Shown in pieces: positions 16,834 through 24,135 of a stretch of 47,191 nt of DNA (the stretch's first letter is position 1; every line of letters begins with the position of its first letter). Position numbers and translations under genes: made by a program. The stretch covers positions 1-47,191 of the forward strand of contig CAZASK010000011.1 in assembly GCA_964487845.1 (NCBI GenBank), read 5' to 3'. This stretch comes from CAZASK01 sp964487845 (lineage in GTDB: Bacteria > Chlamydiota > Chlamydiia > Chlamydiales > FEN-1388). The notes under the pieces are model-generated. The model ran no database searches and was not told where the DNA came from. It saw only the letters and a program-made list of their open reading frames with translations.

Positions 16834-17950
16834 AGACAACGCAAGTGTATACATACACATTCCTTTTTGCACTAAAAAGTGTCCCTATTGCCACTTTTAC
16901 GTGCTTCTCGACAATGAGCGCTTGAAAGACCTTCTTCTTCAAGCGCTTTTACAAGAAATCGACCTCTACTCAGACTTCTTTCAGTCCACCTCCTTAGTGT
17001 CCATTTACTTTGGTGGTGGCACACCCTCATTATTTGGCGCAGAGCGATTATCTCAAGTATTGAGAAAGCTCAATTACGATTCCTCATGCGAAATCACACT
17101 CGAAGTAAATCCTGAAGAGGCAACTTCTGATTTCATGAAACAATTTTATGATATCGGTATCACTAGAATTAGCTTTGGAGTTCAGAGCCTCGATGATCGA
17201 GAATTACTTATCTTAGGGCGCTCTCACTCAAGTGTCAGAGCGATTCAAGCAATAGAGACCACCTATGCTACCGGCTTTGAAGACATATCGCTTGATTTGA
17301 TGTATGAAACGCCAGGACAGACTCTGGCATCATTTGAAACCACACTGCGCCAGGCATGCACGCTTCCTATTAACCACCTCTCTCTGTACAACCTCACATT
17401 TGAGGAGGGAACACCATTTTACAAAAATGAAAGAGCGCTTCGCTCACGCATTGCAGGTGATGAGGAAAAAACTGCTATGTACGCACGCGCAATCGAAATT
17501 CTAGCTGAAGGAGCTCTCACACAGTATGAGATCTCCGCATTCTGCCGCAATGGGCGCGTATCAAAACACAATAGCGGCTACTGGACAGCGCGTCCATTTT
17601 TAGGGCTTGGCCCGTCAGCTTTTAGCTATCTCAATCAAACTCGCTTTCGCAACATAGCAAACCTTCCCAGATATGCCAAGATGGTAGCAAGCAAACAAAA
17701 ACCCGTTGATTTTATCGACGACATCAGCGCTGAGCGAAAGATCACAGAACTTCTTGCCATTCATCTGAGATTGATAGAGGGTGTTGATCTTATTGGTTTT
17801 GAGAAGCGATTTGGAGCATTATCTCACACTACTCATCAAGCAATTGCTTCACTTGTACAACAAGATCTTCTGCTGCAAGATGGAAGACGCCTCCATGTTA
17901 CAAAAAAAGGCCTCTTTTTTTACGACACAATAGCGACAGCGCTTATCTAG
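16823..17950 (+). CDS. hemW: HemW-like radical SAM protein (heme chaperone family)
   Basis: This radical SAM enzyme family was long annotated as oxygen-independent coproporphyrinogen III oxidase (HemN). HemW binds and delivers heme and lacks the true HemN activity. The [4Fe-4S] motif is HIPFCTKKCPYCHFY, that is CxxxCxxC followed by an aromatic and F, as in HemW rather than HemN (which has CxxCGC). Other conserved parts are SIYFGGGTPSLF, EVNPEE, RISFGVQSLDDRELLILGR and ISLDLMYETPGQT. The frame is open to 16658, but those extra codons lie in another gene; the start at 16823 (MSGKDNASVYIHIPFC) fits the family. It overlaps the previous gene's stop. The 3' end overlaps the convergent rsmI-like gene by 8 bases. 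Confidence 0.92.
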   Translation: MSGKDNASVYIHIPFCTKKCPYCHFYVLLDNERLKDLLLQALLQEIDLYSDFFQSTSLVSIYFGGGTPSLFGAERLSQVLRKLNYDSSCEITLEVNPEEATSDFMKQFYDIGITRISFGVQSLDDRELLILGRSHSSVRAIQAIETTYATGFEDISLDLMYETPGQTLASFETTLRQACTLPINHLSLYNLTFEEGTPFYKNERALRSRIAGDEEKTAMYARAIEILAEGALTQYEISAFCRNGRVSKHNSGYWTARPFLGLGPSAFSYLNQTRFRNIANLPRYAKMVASKQKPVDFIDDISAERKITELLAIHLRLIEGVDLIGFEKRFGALSHTTHQAIASLVQQDLLLQDGRRLHVTKKGLFFYDTIATALI

Positions 17951-18653
17951 GCAAGCCTATGACAAAAAGAGTTGGCTCTTTTTGAAATTCGTGGGTGGTT
18001 AGCCTCCATTGAGCCACTGTTTTTCTGAGAACCAATTCTGAAGGCAAGGTCAGGCTCGTACATACTACGACCACACACTCTGGTGATAGTACTTCGATGA
18101 GGTCTTGAAAGAGCTCACGGTTTCGATATGGCGCTTCCATGATGATCATTGTCTCGTGCTCTCTTGCCACTCTTGTATCCAGCTCTTTTATCTCTTTTTT
18201 GCGCATCGCTTGCTCTCTGGAAAGATAGCCTCTAAATGAAAATTTCTCTGCTGATAAACCAGAAAGCATGAGCGCTAATAGAATAGAACAGGGTCCAGAA
18301 AATCCGCGAACATGAATTCCCATTCTATACGCTTCATGAACAAGTTCCTCACCAGGATCTGCAATGCATGGAATGCCGCAATCTGAGACCAACCCCCACA
18401 CCTCTTGTTTGTTTTTGAGAGGGCGCAACATATCGAGCCTTTCTTCTCTTTTCGTATGCTCATTTACTAAGACAATAGGGATCTCACGAAATGAGGTCTT
18501 TGTTTTAAAATGTGACAAGTAGCGCCTGCCAGCACGCTCACTTTCAGCAAATAGGCCATCAATCTGCGCTACTGCATCATGAACATCTTGAGCTAAAAAA
18601 TGTGACTTATCTTGCTCTTCAAATAAGGTGGTGGGAAGTAGATAGAGTGTCAT
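17943..18653 (-). CDS. rsmI: RsmI-like SAM-dependent methyltransferase (tetrapyrrole methylase fold)
   Basis: It belongs to the family of the 16S rRNA C1402 2'-O-methyltransferase RsmI (YraL). Conserved segments are VWGLVSDCGIPCIADPGEELV, GFSGPCSILLALMLSGLSAEKFSFRGYL and the late IMEAPYRNRELFQDLIEVL. The 236-residue length is shorter than E. coli RsmI (about 286), and the usual N-terminal TPIGNLxD is replaced by LPTTLFEEQD. This is the shorter variant seen in some other phyla, so the rRNA target is likely but not certain. It overlaps holA by 4 bases, so the two are translationally coupled. The pair corresponds to CT047-CT048 in C. trachomatis. Confidence 0.82.
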   Translation of the reverse strand: MTLYLLPTTLFEEQDKSHFLAQDVHDAVAQIDGLFAESERAGRRYLSHFKTKTSFREIPIVLVNEHTKREERLDMLRPLKNKQEVWGLVSDCGIPCIADPGEELVHEAYRMGIHVRGFSGPCSILLALMLSGLSAEKFSFRGYLSREQAMRKKEIKELDTRVAREHETMIIMEAPYRNRELFQDLIEVLSPECVVVVCTSLTLPSELVLRKTVAQWRLTTHEFQKEPTLFVIGLPR

Positions 18654-19546
18654 AGTGCAATCAACGCCTTTTCTAATGTCAAAGCCTCATCCTGGCTCTG
18701 GTTTTTTAATTCTACTTCTACTGTATCGATAGCTATGATCGCAGCCTTCAAAAACACCTCTCCTGCTTGCGCGATCATCTGAATGCGCTTTTGATGCAAG
18801 CCCTCTCCTATCAAATCTTGCCGAAGCTGATTGCGCAGATATCGTGTGATTTGAAGTGGATGGACACCCTCTCGTTCAAGGTTTTTTAAAATCTGCACCA
18901 CCTGCTTTTTGTCTCGTCTTATATATGCATCATGTAGCTCATAGAGTGGTTTTTTTCCTTGTGCAGCTGTAAGTTGAACCACATCGTGCATAGTTATTTT
19001 CTTTCCTTGAGCATAACATGCAAGTTTATCTAATTCATGCTTCATCATCTCGCGATTACATGACATCTCTCGACATAAAAATGCTGCTACATTTGGCTCA
19101 CATTTCGCTTCATGTGTAGCAAGATAGCTATGTACCCATTTTTCCACCCGCGCTGTCTTTTCCCAAGGCTTGATAGCTGTTGCTTCTACATACAGACCGT
19201 GCTGCGCCGCGACCTTAGCAAGCTCTGAGTGTGCAGAGGCAAACACTAAAAGACCCTTTCTTGGCTTTGATGCAGCCCATGCTTGGATGGCACAAACCTC
19301 TTGTTTGGAGATCGCATCTCCATTTTGCACGAGGTAAAAACCATTTTTTTGCTGGAAAAGAGAGTCTGATTGCAAGGAGTAGAGTAAATCTGTAGGCAAA
19401 ATGGTTTCAAGAGTGGCTTGAGACATTTTCACATGCTCCATCACTTCTTCTAGATCAAATGGATCCTTGGAAACAACAAGTGTAATAGGATAATTCATAA
19501 ATTGATGCGGATTTTTTATAAATGCATCTACTGTAATTTGAGCCAT
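18650..19546 (-). CDS. holA: DNA polymerase III delta subunit-like protein
   Basis: The delta subunit opens the beta clamp during clamp loading. The 298 residues are slightly short for the family (about 340) and divergent. The recognisable parts are the second and third domains: CREMSCNREMMKHELDKLACYAQGKKITMHDVV, then LYELHDAYIRRDKKQVVQILKNLEREGVHPLQITRYLRNQLRQDL, the helical collar typical of HolA. The N-terminal AAA-like domain lacks a P-loop, as expected for delta. It is the first gene of a two-gene minus-strand operon with the rsmI-like gene. The assignment agrees with the gene at this position in Chlamydia. Confidence 0.78.
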   Translation of the reverse strand: MAQITVDAFIKNPHQFMNYPITLVVSKDPFDLEEVMEHVKMSQATLETILPTDLLYSLQSDSLFQQKNGFYLVQNGDAISKQEVCAIQAWAASKPRKGLLVFASAHSELAKVAAQHGLYVEATAIKPWEKTARVEKWVHSYLATHEAKCEPNVAAFLCREMSCNREMMKHELDKLACYAQGKKITMHDVVQLTAAQGKKPLYELHDAYIRRDKKQVVQILKNLEREGVHPLQITRYLRNQLRQDLIGEGLHQKRIQMIAQAGEVFLKAAIIAIDTVEVELKNQSQDEALTLEKALIAL

Positions 19547-19587
19547 TACTACACCGAAATTAAAAAAATATATTCACATTTAAAAAA

Positions 19588-19616
19588 TTGCCTTAATCTC
19601 AAGCAGAGTATATAAT
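19588..19616 (+). promoter_or_regulatory. Sigma-70-type promoter of the symporter gene
   Basis: TTGCCT (19588-19593) and TATAAT (19611-19616) are separated by 17 bases; transcription would begin near 19623, about 21 bases before the start codon. The consensus match is strong. Confidence 0.65.
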
Positions 19617-19643
19617 AGTACCTGTATTAATGCGGAGAGAAAC

Positions 19644-20897
19644 ATGCGGAAAATGAAGCTTTGGGTGAAAGTGTTGATAGCAATAGGGCTAGGCGTTATC
19701 GCAGGGTGCGCACTTGGGGACAAGGCTGAAGCGTTAAAACCTATAGGGACTGTATTTATCAACCTTTTAAACATGCTGATCGTTCCACTCGTCTTTTCTT
19801 CTATGGTAATGGGGGTAGTGAGCTCTCCTGATACGAAAAAACTAGGAAGAGTTGGCGGTCTCTCTATCGTGCTCTATGCGATTACAACTATCATCGCCAT
19901 CATTACTGGTATTACACTCGCATATGCGCTTGGCCTTGGCAATGATCTTCATCTGAACACTGTGGTAGTTGCCAACGAAACGCATGATTTGCCGCATATT
20001 AAAGAGCTTTTACTTTCTATCATTCCCAAGAATCCATTTCATGCCTTCGCTGAAGGCAACATCATGCAGATCATTATTTTCTCTATTCTTTTTGGATTTG
20101 CATTAAAACTTTCTGGGGATGTCGCGAAACCAGTCATCTCTGTTATTAACTCACTCTCTCATGTTATGCTGCGTTTTACTCACATGGTAATGGCGGTATC
20201 TCCTATTGGAGTCTTCGCTCTTATGTGCTGGGCAACAGGATCATTTGGTCTGGAGGTACTGATGCCTGTTGGAAAATTCTTAATGAGTTATTACCTCGGC
20301 TGTCTCTTCTTTTTTGTCTGCATTATTGCAGGAGGTATTGTCCTTCTTACAAGACTATCTCCTCTGCCATTTTTTAAAGGGTTAACAGAGGCATTCGCGA
20401 TGTCTGCATCTACCTGCAGCAGCTCAGCGACTCTTCCCATTACTATTCAATGCTGCCATGAAAAGTTAGGGATATCGCAAGCTATGAGTCAATTTCTCCT
20501 TCCTCTCGGAGCATCACTCAACATGAACGGCTCTTCCCTCTTTCAAACAATGAGTGCCATCTTTATTGCAAATGCGTATGGGATAGAGCTGGAGTGGGAG
20601 CATCTCATGATTCTCTCAACGACTGTCATTTTAGCAAGCGTAGGCACTGCAAGCATTCCAGGAGGAGGCCTTCTGATGCTCTCTATCGTCTTTTCTTCTA
20701 TTGGCATCCCCCTCGAAGGCATCGCCATACTTGCCGGCATTGACAGATTGCGCGATATGGCGACTACAACACTCAACATCACAAGTGATGCTGCCTGCGC
20801 GCTTATCGTTGCGAATAAAGAGGGTGATTTAGACACATCAGTCTACTATAAGGGGCATCCGCTAAAAAATTCAGCACACGAGCTAACCAGCTTATGA
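19644..20897 (+). CDS. gltT: Dicarboxylate/amino acid:cation symporter (GltT/GltP family)
   Basis: This is a secondary transporter of the inner membrane that imports glutamate, aspartate or C4-dicarboxylates with Na+ or H+. The 417 residues show the DAACS pattern: eight or so helices, the serine-rich hairpin MSASTCSSSATLPIT, the signature LPLGASLNMNGSSLFQ (usually NMDGT), the second hairpin SVGTASIPGGGL and the C-terminal IDRLRDMATTTLNITSDA. In the last motif the family commonly has an Arg before the T/N pair that helps choose acidic substrates; here it is Thr. The NMNGSS and TTTLN variants could change the substrate, so glutamate is not proven. It is a single gene with its own promoter, and its 3' end overlaps the convergent Nudix gene by 6 bases. 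It may supply glutamate for 2-oxoglutarate, given the nearby suc operon (inference). Confidence 0.9.
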   Translation: MRKMKLWVKVLIAIGLGVIAGCALGDKAEALKPIGTVFINLLNMLIVPLVFSSMVMGVVSSPDTKKLGRVGGLSIVLYAITTIIAIITGITLAYALGLGNDLHLNTVVVANETHDLPHIKELLLSIIPKNPFHAFAEGNIMQIIIFSILFGFALKLSGDVAKPVISVINSLSHVMLRFTHMVMAVSPIGVFALMCWATGSFGLEVLMPVGKFLMSYYLGCLFFFVCIIAGGIVLLTRLSPLPFFKGLTEAFAMSASTCSSSATLPITIQCCHEKLGISQAMSQFLLPLGASLNMNGSSLFQTMSAIFIANAYGIELEWEHLMILSTTVILASVGTASIPGGGLLMLSIVFSSIGIPLEGIAILAGIDRLRDMATTTLNITSDAACALIVANKEGDLDTSVYYKGHPLKNSAHELTSL

Positions 20898-21554
20898 AAA
20901 CATAAGCGACAGCAGTTGTTTTGATAATGGGACAATACGACGTCTAGAATGAAGCAGCTCACTTACTTGCTGAGAAGTCATCCACGCAAGCTGCGTATAT
21001 TCAGCCGATGATTGTATAATGGAGACAGCAGAGCGCAGCGAAATGACATACCCCAAGTCATAGCAGTGATCATTTGATGAGTAAAACAATCCTATATAAG
21101 TGATAGTACTCGCGTCATCGATACCTATACCAGCTTCTTCATTAAGCTCTTGAATGAGCTGCTGCTTCGGATCTTGATTACCCTCCAAAGAGCCTGATGG
21201 TACACACTCAAAATAGTGTTTATAGCTTGAAACAGTGTTACTGCGTTTTCCTATCAACACACATGATCCATCTGTCACCACACCACTTACCCCGAGCGGA
21301 TACAAATGGAGGTCACGACGCAGCTTCCTATCTTTCATTTGTGCGAGAATATATCGATAGGGAACCGAAAAGCATGTAATCGCCCTTTCATCATGACTAC
21401 TCAGACACAGTACCATGCCGTCGTAGAGAGGCCTTTTCAAGGACTCACTTTTCCAAATTGCCTGGACACGTGCTTCTACCTTGTAAGAGACTTCTACTAT
21501 CCATGGTATCATCTGCAGAGAGACTTCTGACTTCTTTGGAAATAGCGCCGCCAT
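20892..21554 (-). CDS. Nudix hydrolase
   Basis: It hydrolyses a nucleoside diphosphate linked to another moiety; the substrate is unknown. The 220 residues have an N-terminal domain of about 85 residues, then a Nudix fold starting at LYPLGVSGVVTDGSCVLIGKR. The Nudix box runs from GSLEGNQDP to ELNEEAGI (about residues 126-148). The metal-binding glutamates of REUxEE are present (ELNEE), but the Arg before them is Gln and the conserved Glu at the seventh position of the box is also Gln. It is the last gene of the group spsF, GNAT-neuB, Nudix, separated by only 3 bases from the fusion gene, so a link to sugar nucleotide metabolism is possible. Confidence 0.82.
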   Translation of the reverse strand: MAALFPKKSEVSLQMIPWIVEVSYKVEARVQAIWKSESLKRPLYDGMVLCLSSHDERAITCFSVPYRYILAQMKDRKLRRDLHLYPLGVSGVVTDGSCVLIGKRSNTVSSYKHYFECVPSGSLEGNQDPKQQLIQELNEEAGIGIDDASTITYIGLFYSSNDHCYDLGYVISLRSAVSIIQSSAEYTQLAWMTSQQVSELLHSRRRIVPLSKQLLSLMFS

Positions 21555-21557
21555 ACT

Positions 21558-23111
21558 CTACGCCCAATCACCGTGCTGGATGCCTTCTCCTAGAGCAATA
21601 GAGCGCGTTGCTCTTTTTCCTTGCATCTCTTTCAGATACCGAGGATGAATACCTCGCTTTTGATTGCCAGGCCTTAAAATAGAGATGTTTTTCCCATCTT
21701 TTAAAAGATCCCCTGCTTTGATAGGCCGCGTTGCCTGTATACCTCGCTTGGCAAAGTAAAAGAGCTCTTCTTCAGCTCGATCTACTTTTTTAACAGCTTC
21801 GCCCAGCATCACCTCCACTTCTCGTATTCGCGCAACCATAGAAGACAGCTCATCTGGCTCTAGAGAAAATGAGTGATCAGGACCTGGGAGCCTTCGGTCC
21901 AATGTAAAGTGTTTTTCGATGACAGTAGCTCCTAAGGCGATAGCAGCAAGTGGTGCAGAAAATGGATCAAGACTATGATCTGAAAGCCCTGTATCTACTT
22001 GAAAATATGAGCGCATCCACTCAATTGTTCGAAGATTCATCGCTCGGCTTTCAGCCGGATATTGTGCCGTACATTGCAGCAGAGTAAGCGGCGCCTTGCT
22101 TCGTGATTGAATGTAGTCCAGTGTCCACGCAATGTCTGCAATCGGAGATGCTCCTGTTGATATAATCAGCGGCTTTCCACTTTCAGCGGCAAGCTGCAAA
22201 AGCTGGATATGACTCAGCTCATAGGATGCGATCTTATGGTGTTTTACATAAGGATCAATTGCTTTAAAATCTTTTGGGGAAAATGGTGTCGACATGAATT
22301 CTATACGCGCCTTTTTACAAAGCATCGCCAATGTAGCCACTACTTGATGAGGCATGGCAACAGCTGCAAGAGTCTTGGCGATATCTTGCGCATGTTTTTG
22401 AGAAGAAAGATAGGCTGCCGACCCTGCGTTAGGAACATACAATGGCTGTCCACTAAACGTTTGAAATTTGATGGCATCACACCCTGCTTCTTTTGCGACT
22501 TGTATCATCTTTTCTGCACATTGTAAATCACGATCGAGATCGCCGAAGCGCCAATTTGAACCTGCCTCTGCAATGATAAAGACCCCTTTTTTCTTTTTCT
22601 TCGTAAGCTTTCTACAATATAAGGCTACCGTGCATAGCTTCTGCTGCCCTTGCTGCAAAACTTCATGCTCTGCCTCTGATACAAAGTCATACCCTGCATG
22701 GAGAAACACTTTTTTCGAGGCTGTATTTTCAGGTTTTATCTCCGCCCATATCTCGTCATACCCCTGCCTCTTTACATAATCATTGATAGCTAAAAGAGCT
22801 TTTTGTGCAATGCCTTTTCCCCTATGCTGAGGAGCGATATTAATAGAAATTTCTACAGATTTGCAGCCAGCATGAGCCATAGAAAATGGACGAAAGCGGA
22901 TGTATCCCACTTTTTCTCCTTCGAGGACTATAAATAATGATGGCAGCTCTTTTATAAGAAAATAGTCATAGACAAATTTTTGATAAAAGTGATCGAGTGG
23001 ATGTGCTACGCTATCAAATGACATTCGAAGAGTGCCTGGATCATTTCTCCACTCGTGAACAAGCCGAGCTGATTCCAGCTCCGGAGTCATCAACATCCAT
23101 TCTATTCGCAT
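21558..23111 (-). CDS. Fusion of GNAT acetyltransferase and NeuB-type nonulosonic acid synthase
   Basis: The protein is a 517-residue fusion. Residues 1-168 are a GNAT N-acetyltransferase with the acetyl-CoA motif APQHRGKGIAQKAL (about 93-106) and the late GYDF. A lysine-rich linker (170-175) follows. Residues about 176-455 form the NeuB/PseI/SpsE TIM barrel, with IAEAGSNW, CDAIKFQTF, STPFSP, LIISTGAS, LLQCTAQYPA, GLSDHS and TVIEKHFTLD, including the metal-binding histidines. The end is an SAF domain (RGIQATRPIKAGDLL ... RATRSIALGEGI). NeuB enzymes condense phosphoenolpyruvate with a hexosamine to make sialic, legionaminic or pseudaminic acid. The GNAT domain recalls PseH, which acetylates the precursor. 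The gene overlaps the SpsF-type gene by 10 bases. Which acid is made cannot be read from the sequence. Confidence 0.9.
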   Translation of the reverse strand: MRIEWMLMTPELESARLVHEWRNDPGTLRMSFDSVAHPLDHFYQKFVYDYFLIKELPSLFIVLEGEKVGYIRFRPFSMAHAGCKSVEISINIAPQHRGKGIAQKALLAINDYVKRQGYDEIWAEIKPENTASKKVFLHAGYDFVSEAEHEVLQQGQQKLCTVALYCRKLTKKKKKGVFIIAEAGSNWRFGDLDRDLQCAEKMIQVAKEAGCDAIKFQTFSGQPLYVPNAGSAAYLSSQKHAQDIAKTLAAVAMPHQVVATLAMLCKKARIEFMSTPFSPKDFKAIDPYVKHHKIASYELSHIQLLQLAAESGKPLIISTGASPIADIAWTLDYIQSRSKAPLTLLQCTAQYPAESRAMNLRTIEWMRSYFQVDTGLSDHSLDPFSAPLAAIALGATVIEKHFTLDRRLPGPDHSFSLEPDELSSMVARIREVEVMLGEAVKKVDRAEEELFYFAKRGIQATRPIKAGDLLKDGKNISILRPGNQKRGIHPRYLKEMQGKRATRSIALGEGIQHGDWA

Positions 23112-23896
23112 TTTTTTTGCTCCACATGTGCATTTATCTTGAGCAGCTCAGGCTCTTGTTTCAAAATAGTTACTATGTCTTCAAGATAGAACAGATCATT
23201 TTTTCCATGAAGACGTTGATAGAGGGATTCAATCAACAAAAGATCATCAGGCGTATCTACTGTAAGGCGCATATGAGATTGATCATTTGCTTGCACAAAG
23301 TTTGCTAGTCGAAACGTCTGCGTTTTTCTGATATAGGGAGTGACATGCTCTTTTTCTAAGGCTGTAGTTGCATGAAAAAAAGCCTCTTCCAGTGCATCCA
23401 TTCTCATTATTTCAACATCCATACCTCGAGGATAGGTGCGATGCAATGTATTTGTCAGATAATCGAGATCATCGTAGTGATTGCGAAAGCAAAAGAGTGC
23501 TCGCTCAACAATCCGCGGATCTATAAAGGGACAATCTGCTGTGACGCGGAGCACTACTTCTGCGTCAAATCCTAAGGCAGCGCCATAAAAACGGGCCAGA
23601 ACATCTTCACTCTCCCCCCGATAGCAGTGAGTAGAGTGCTCTTTACAGACAGCCTCAATCGCATCATCCTCGTCTTTCGTGGTAGTAGCTACACAAATAG
23701 CTTCAACTGAGTGGATATGACGCAGTCTTGCAAGAAGAAGTTGAAGTAATGTGGTATCGCCAAGCGACTTAAGCACCTTTCCTGGCAGACGCTCTGAGCC
23801 CATACGGGCTTGCACAATGATCACCGATGGGTAAAAAGCAACAGCTGTGACTTGCGGTTCACTTTCAAGATGATAGGTACAGTATACAGGCTTCAT
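23102..23896 (-). CDS. spsF: SpsF/NeuA-type cytidylyltransferase
   Basis: It probably activates the nonulosonic acid with CTP to the CMP-sugar. The 264 residues contain the nucleotide-binding VIIVQARMGSERLPGKVLKS at about residues 25-44, TADCPFIDP with the metal-binding Asp, and TPDDLLLIESLY. VQARMGSxRLPGK is the form of the SpsF branch, common beside NeuB-like genes in surface polysaccharide loci, rather than IPARGGSK of classical NeuA. The N-terminal 22 residues before the domain are atypical, but no better start exists; AAGG lies just upstream of the ATG. Only these two pathway steps, plus the fused acetyltransferase, are in the window. Confidence 0.87.
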   Translation of the reverse strand: MKPVYCTYHLESEPQVTAVAFYPSVIIVQARMGSERLPGKVLKSLGDTTLLQLLLARLRHIHSVEAICVATTTKDEDDAIEAVCKEHSTHCYRGESEDVLARFYGAALGFDAEVVLRVTADCPFIDPRIVERALFCFRNHYDDLDYLTNTLHRTYPRGMDVEIMRMDALEEAFFHATTALEKEHVTPYIRKTQTFRLANFVQANDQSHMRLTVDTPDDLLLIESLYQRLHGKNDLFYLEDIVTILKQEPELLKINAHVEQKKCE

Positions 23897-23936
23897 ACGC
23901 CTTACCGTACCATATATGTTATCGGTAAATAAAGCC

Positions 23937-24077
23937 CTATTTTACCTTTTTTGTATAGCCTACTTCTTGTAATTTTGCTCGCATCCAGCCGTAGGCAGTC
24001 AGCACCCGATCCGACACTTTTTTTGTGACTGAATATTTCCTAGGTTCTTTTTTTATGATTTTTTTAATTTTATTCAT
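23937..24077 (-). CDS. Candidate small basic protein (46 residues)
   Basis: A complete short frame from ATG (24075-24077) to TAG (23937-23939) fills most of the 239-base gap between the spsF-type gene and the next coding region. The product is strongly basic, starting MNKIKKIIKKEPRKYS and ending LQEVGYTKKVK, with a central helix-like part (DRVLTAYGWMRAKL). The codon use in the second half looks like ordinary coding sequence, but no clear ribosome binding site precedes the ATG. It could be a short conserved basic protein or a decayed remnant. No family is recognised. Confidence 0.4.
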   Translation of the reverse strand: MNKIKKIIKKEPRKYSVTKKVSDRVLTAYGWMRAKLQEVGYTKKVK

Positions 24078-24135
24078 TTTACAACCGTATTAAATTGAAT
24101 CAATACAGTCATTTTACCATAAATAAAACTTTTAA

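Noticed and set aside
21558..23896. Full pseudaminic acid pathway
   Set aside because: Only the acetyltransferase, synthase and cytidylyltransferase steps can be seen; no dehydratase, aminotransferase or UDP-sugar hydrolase is in the window.
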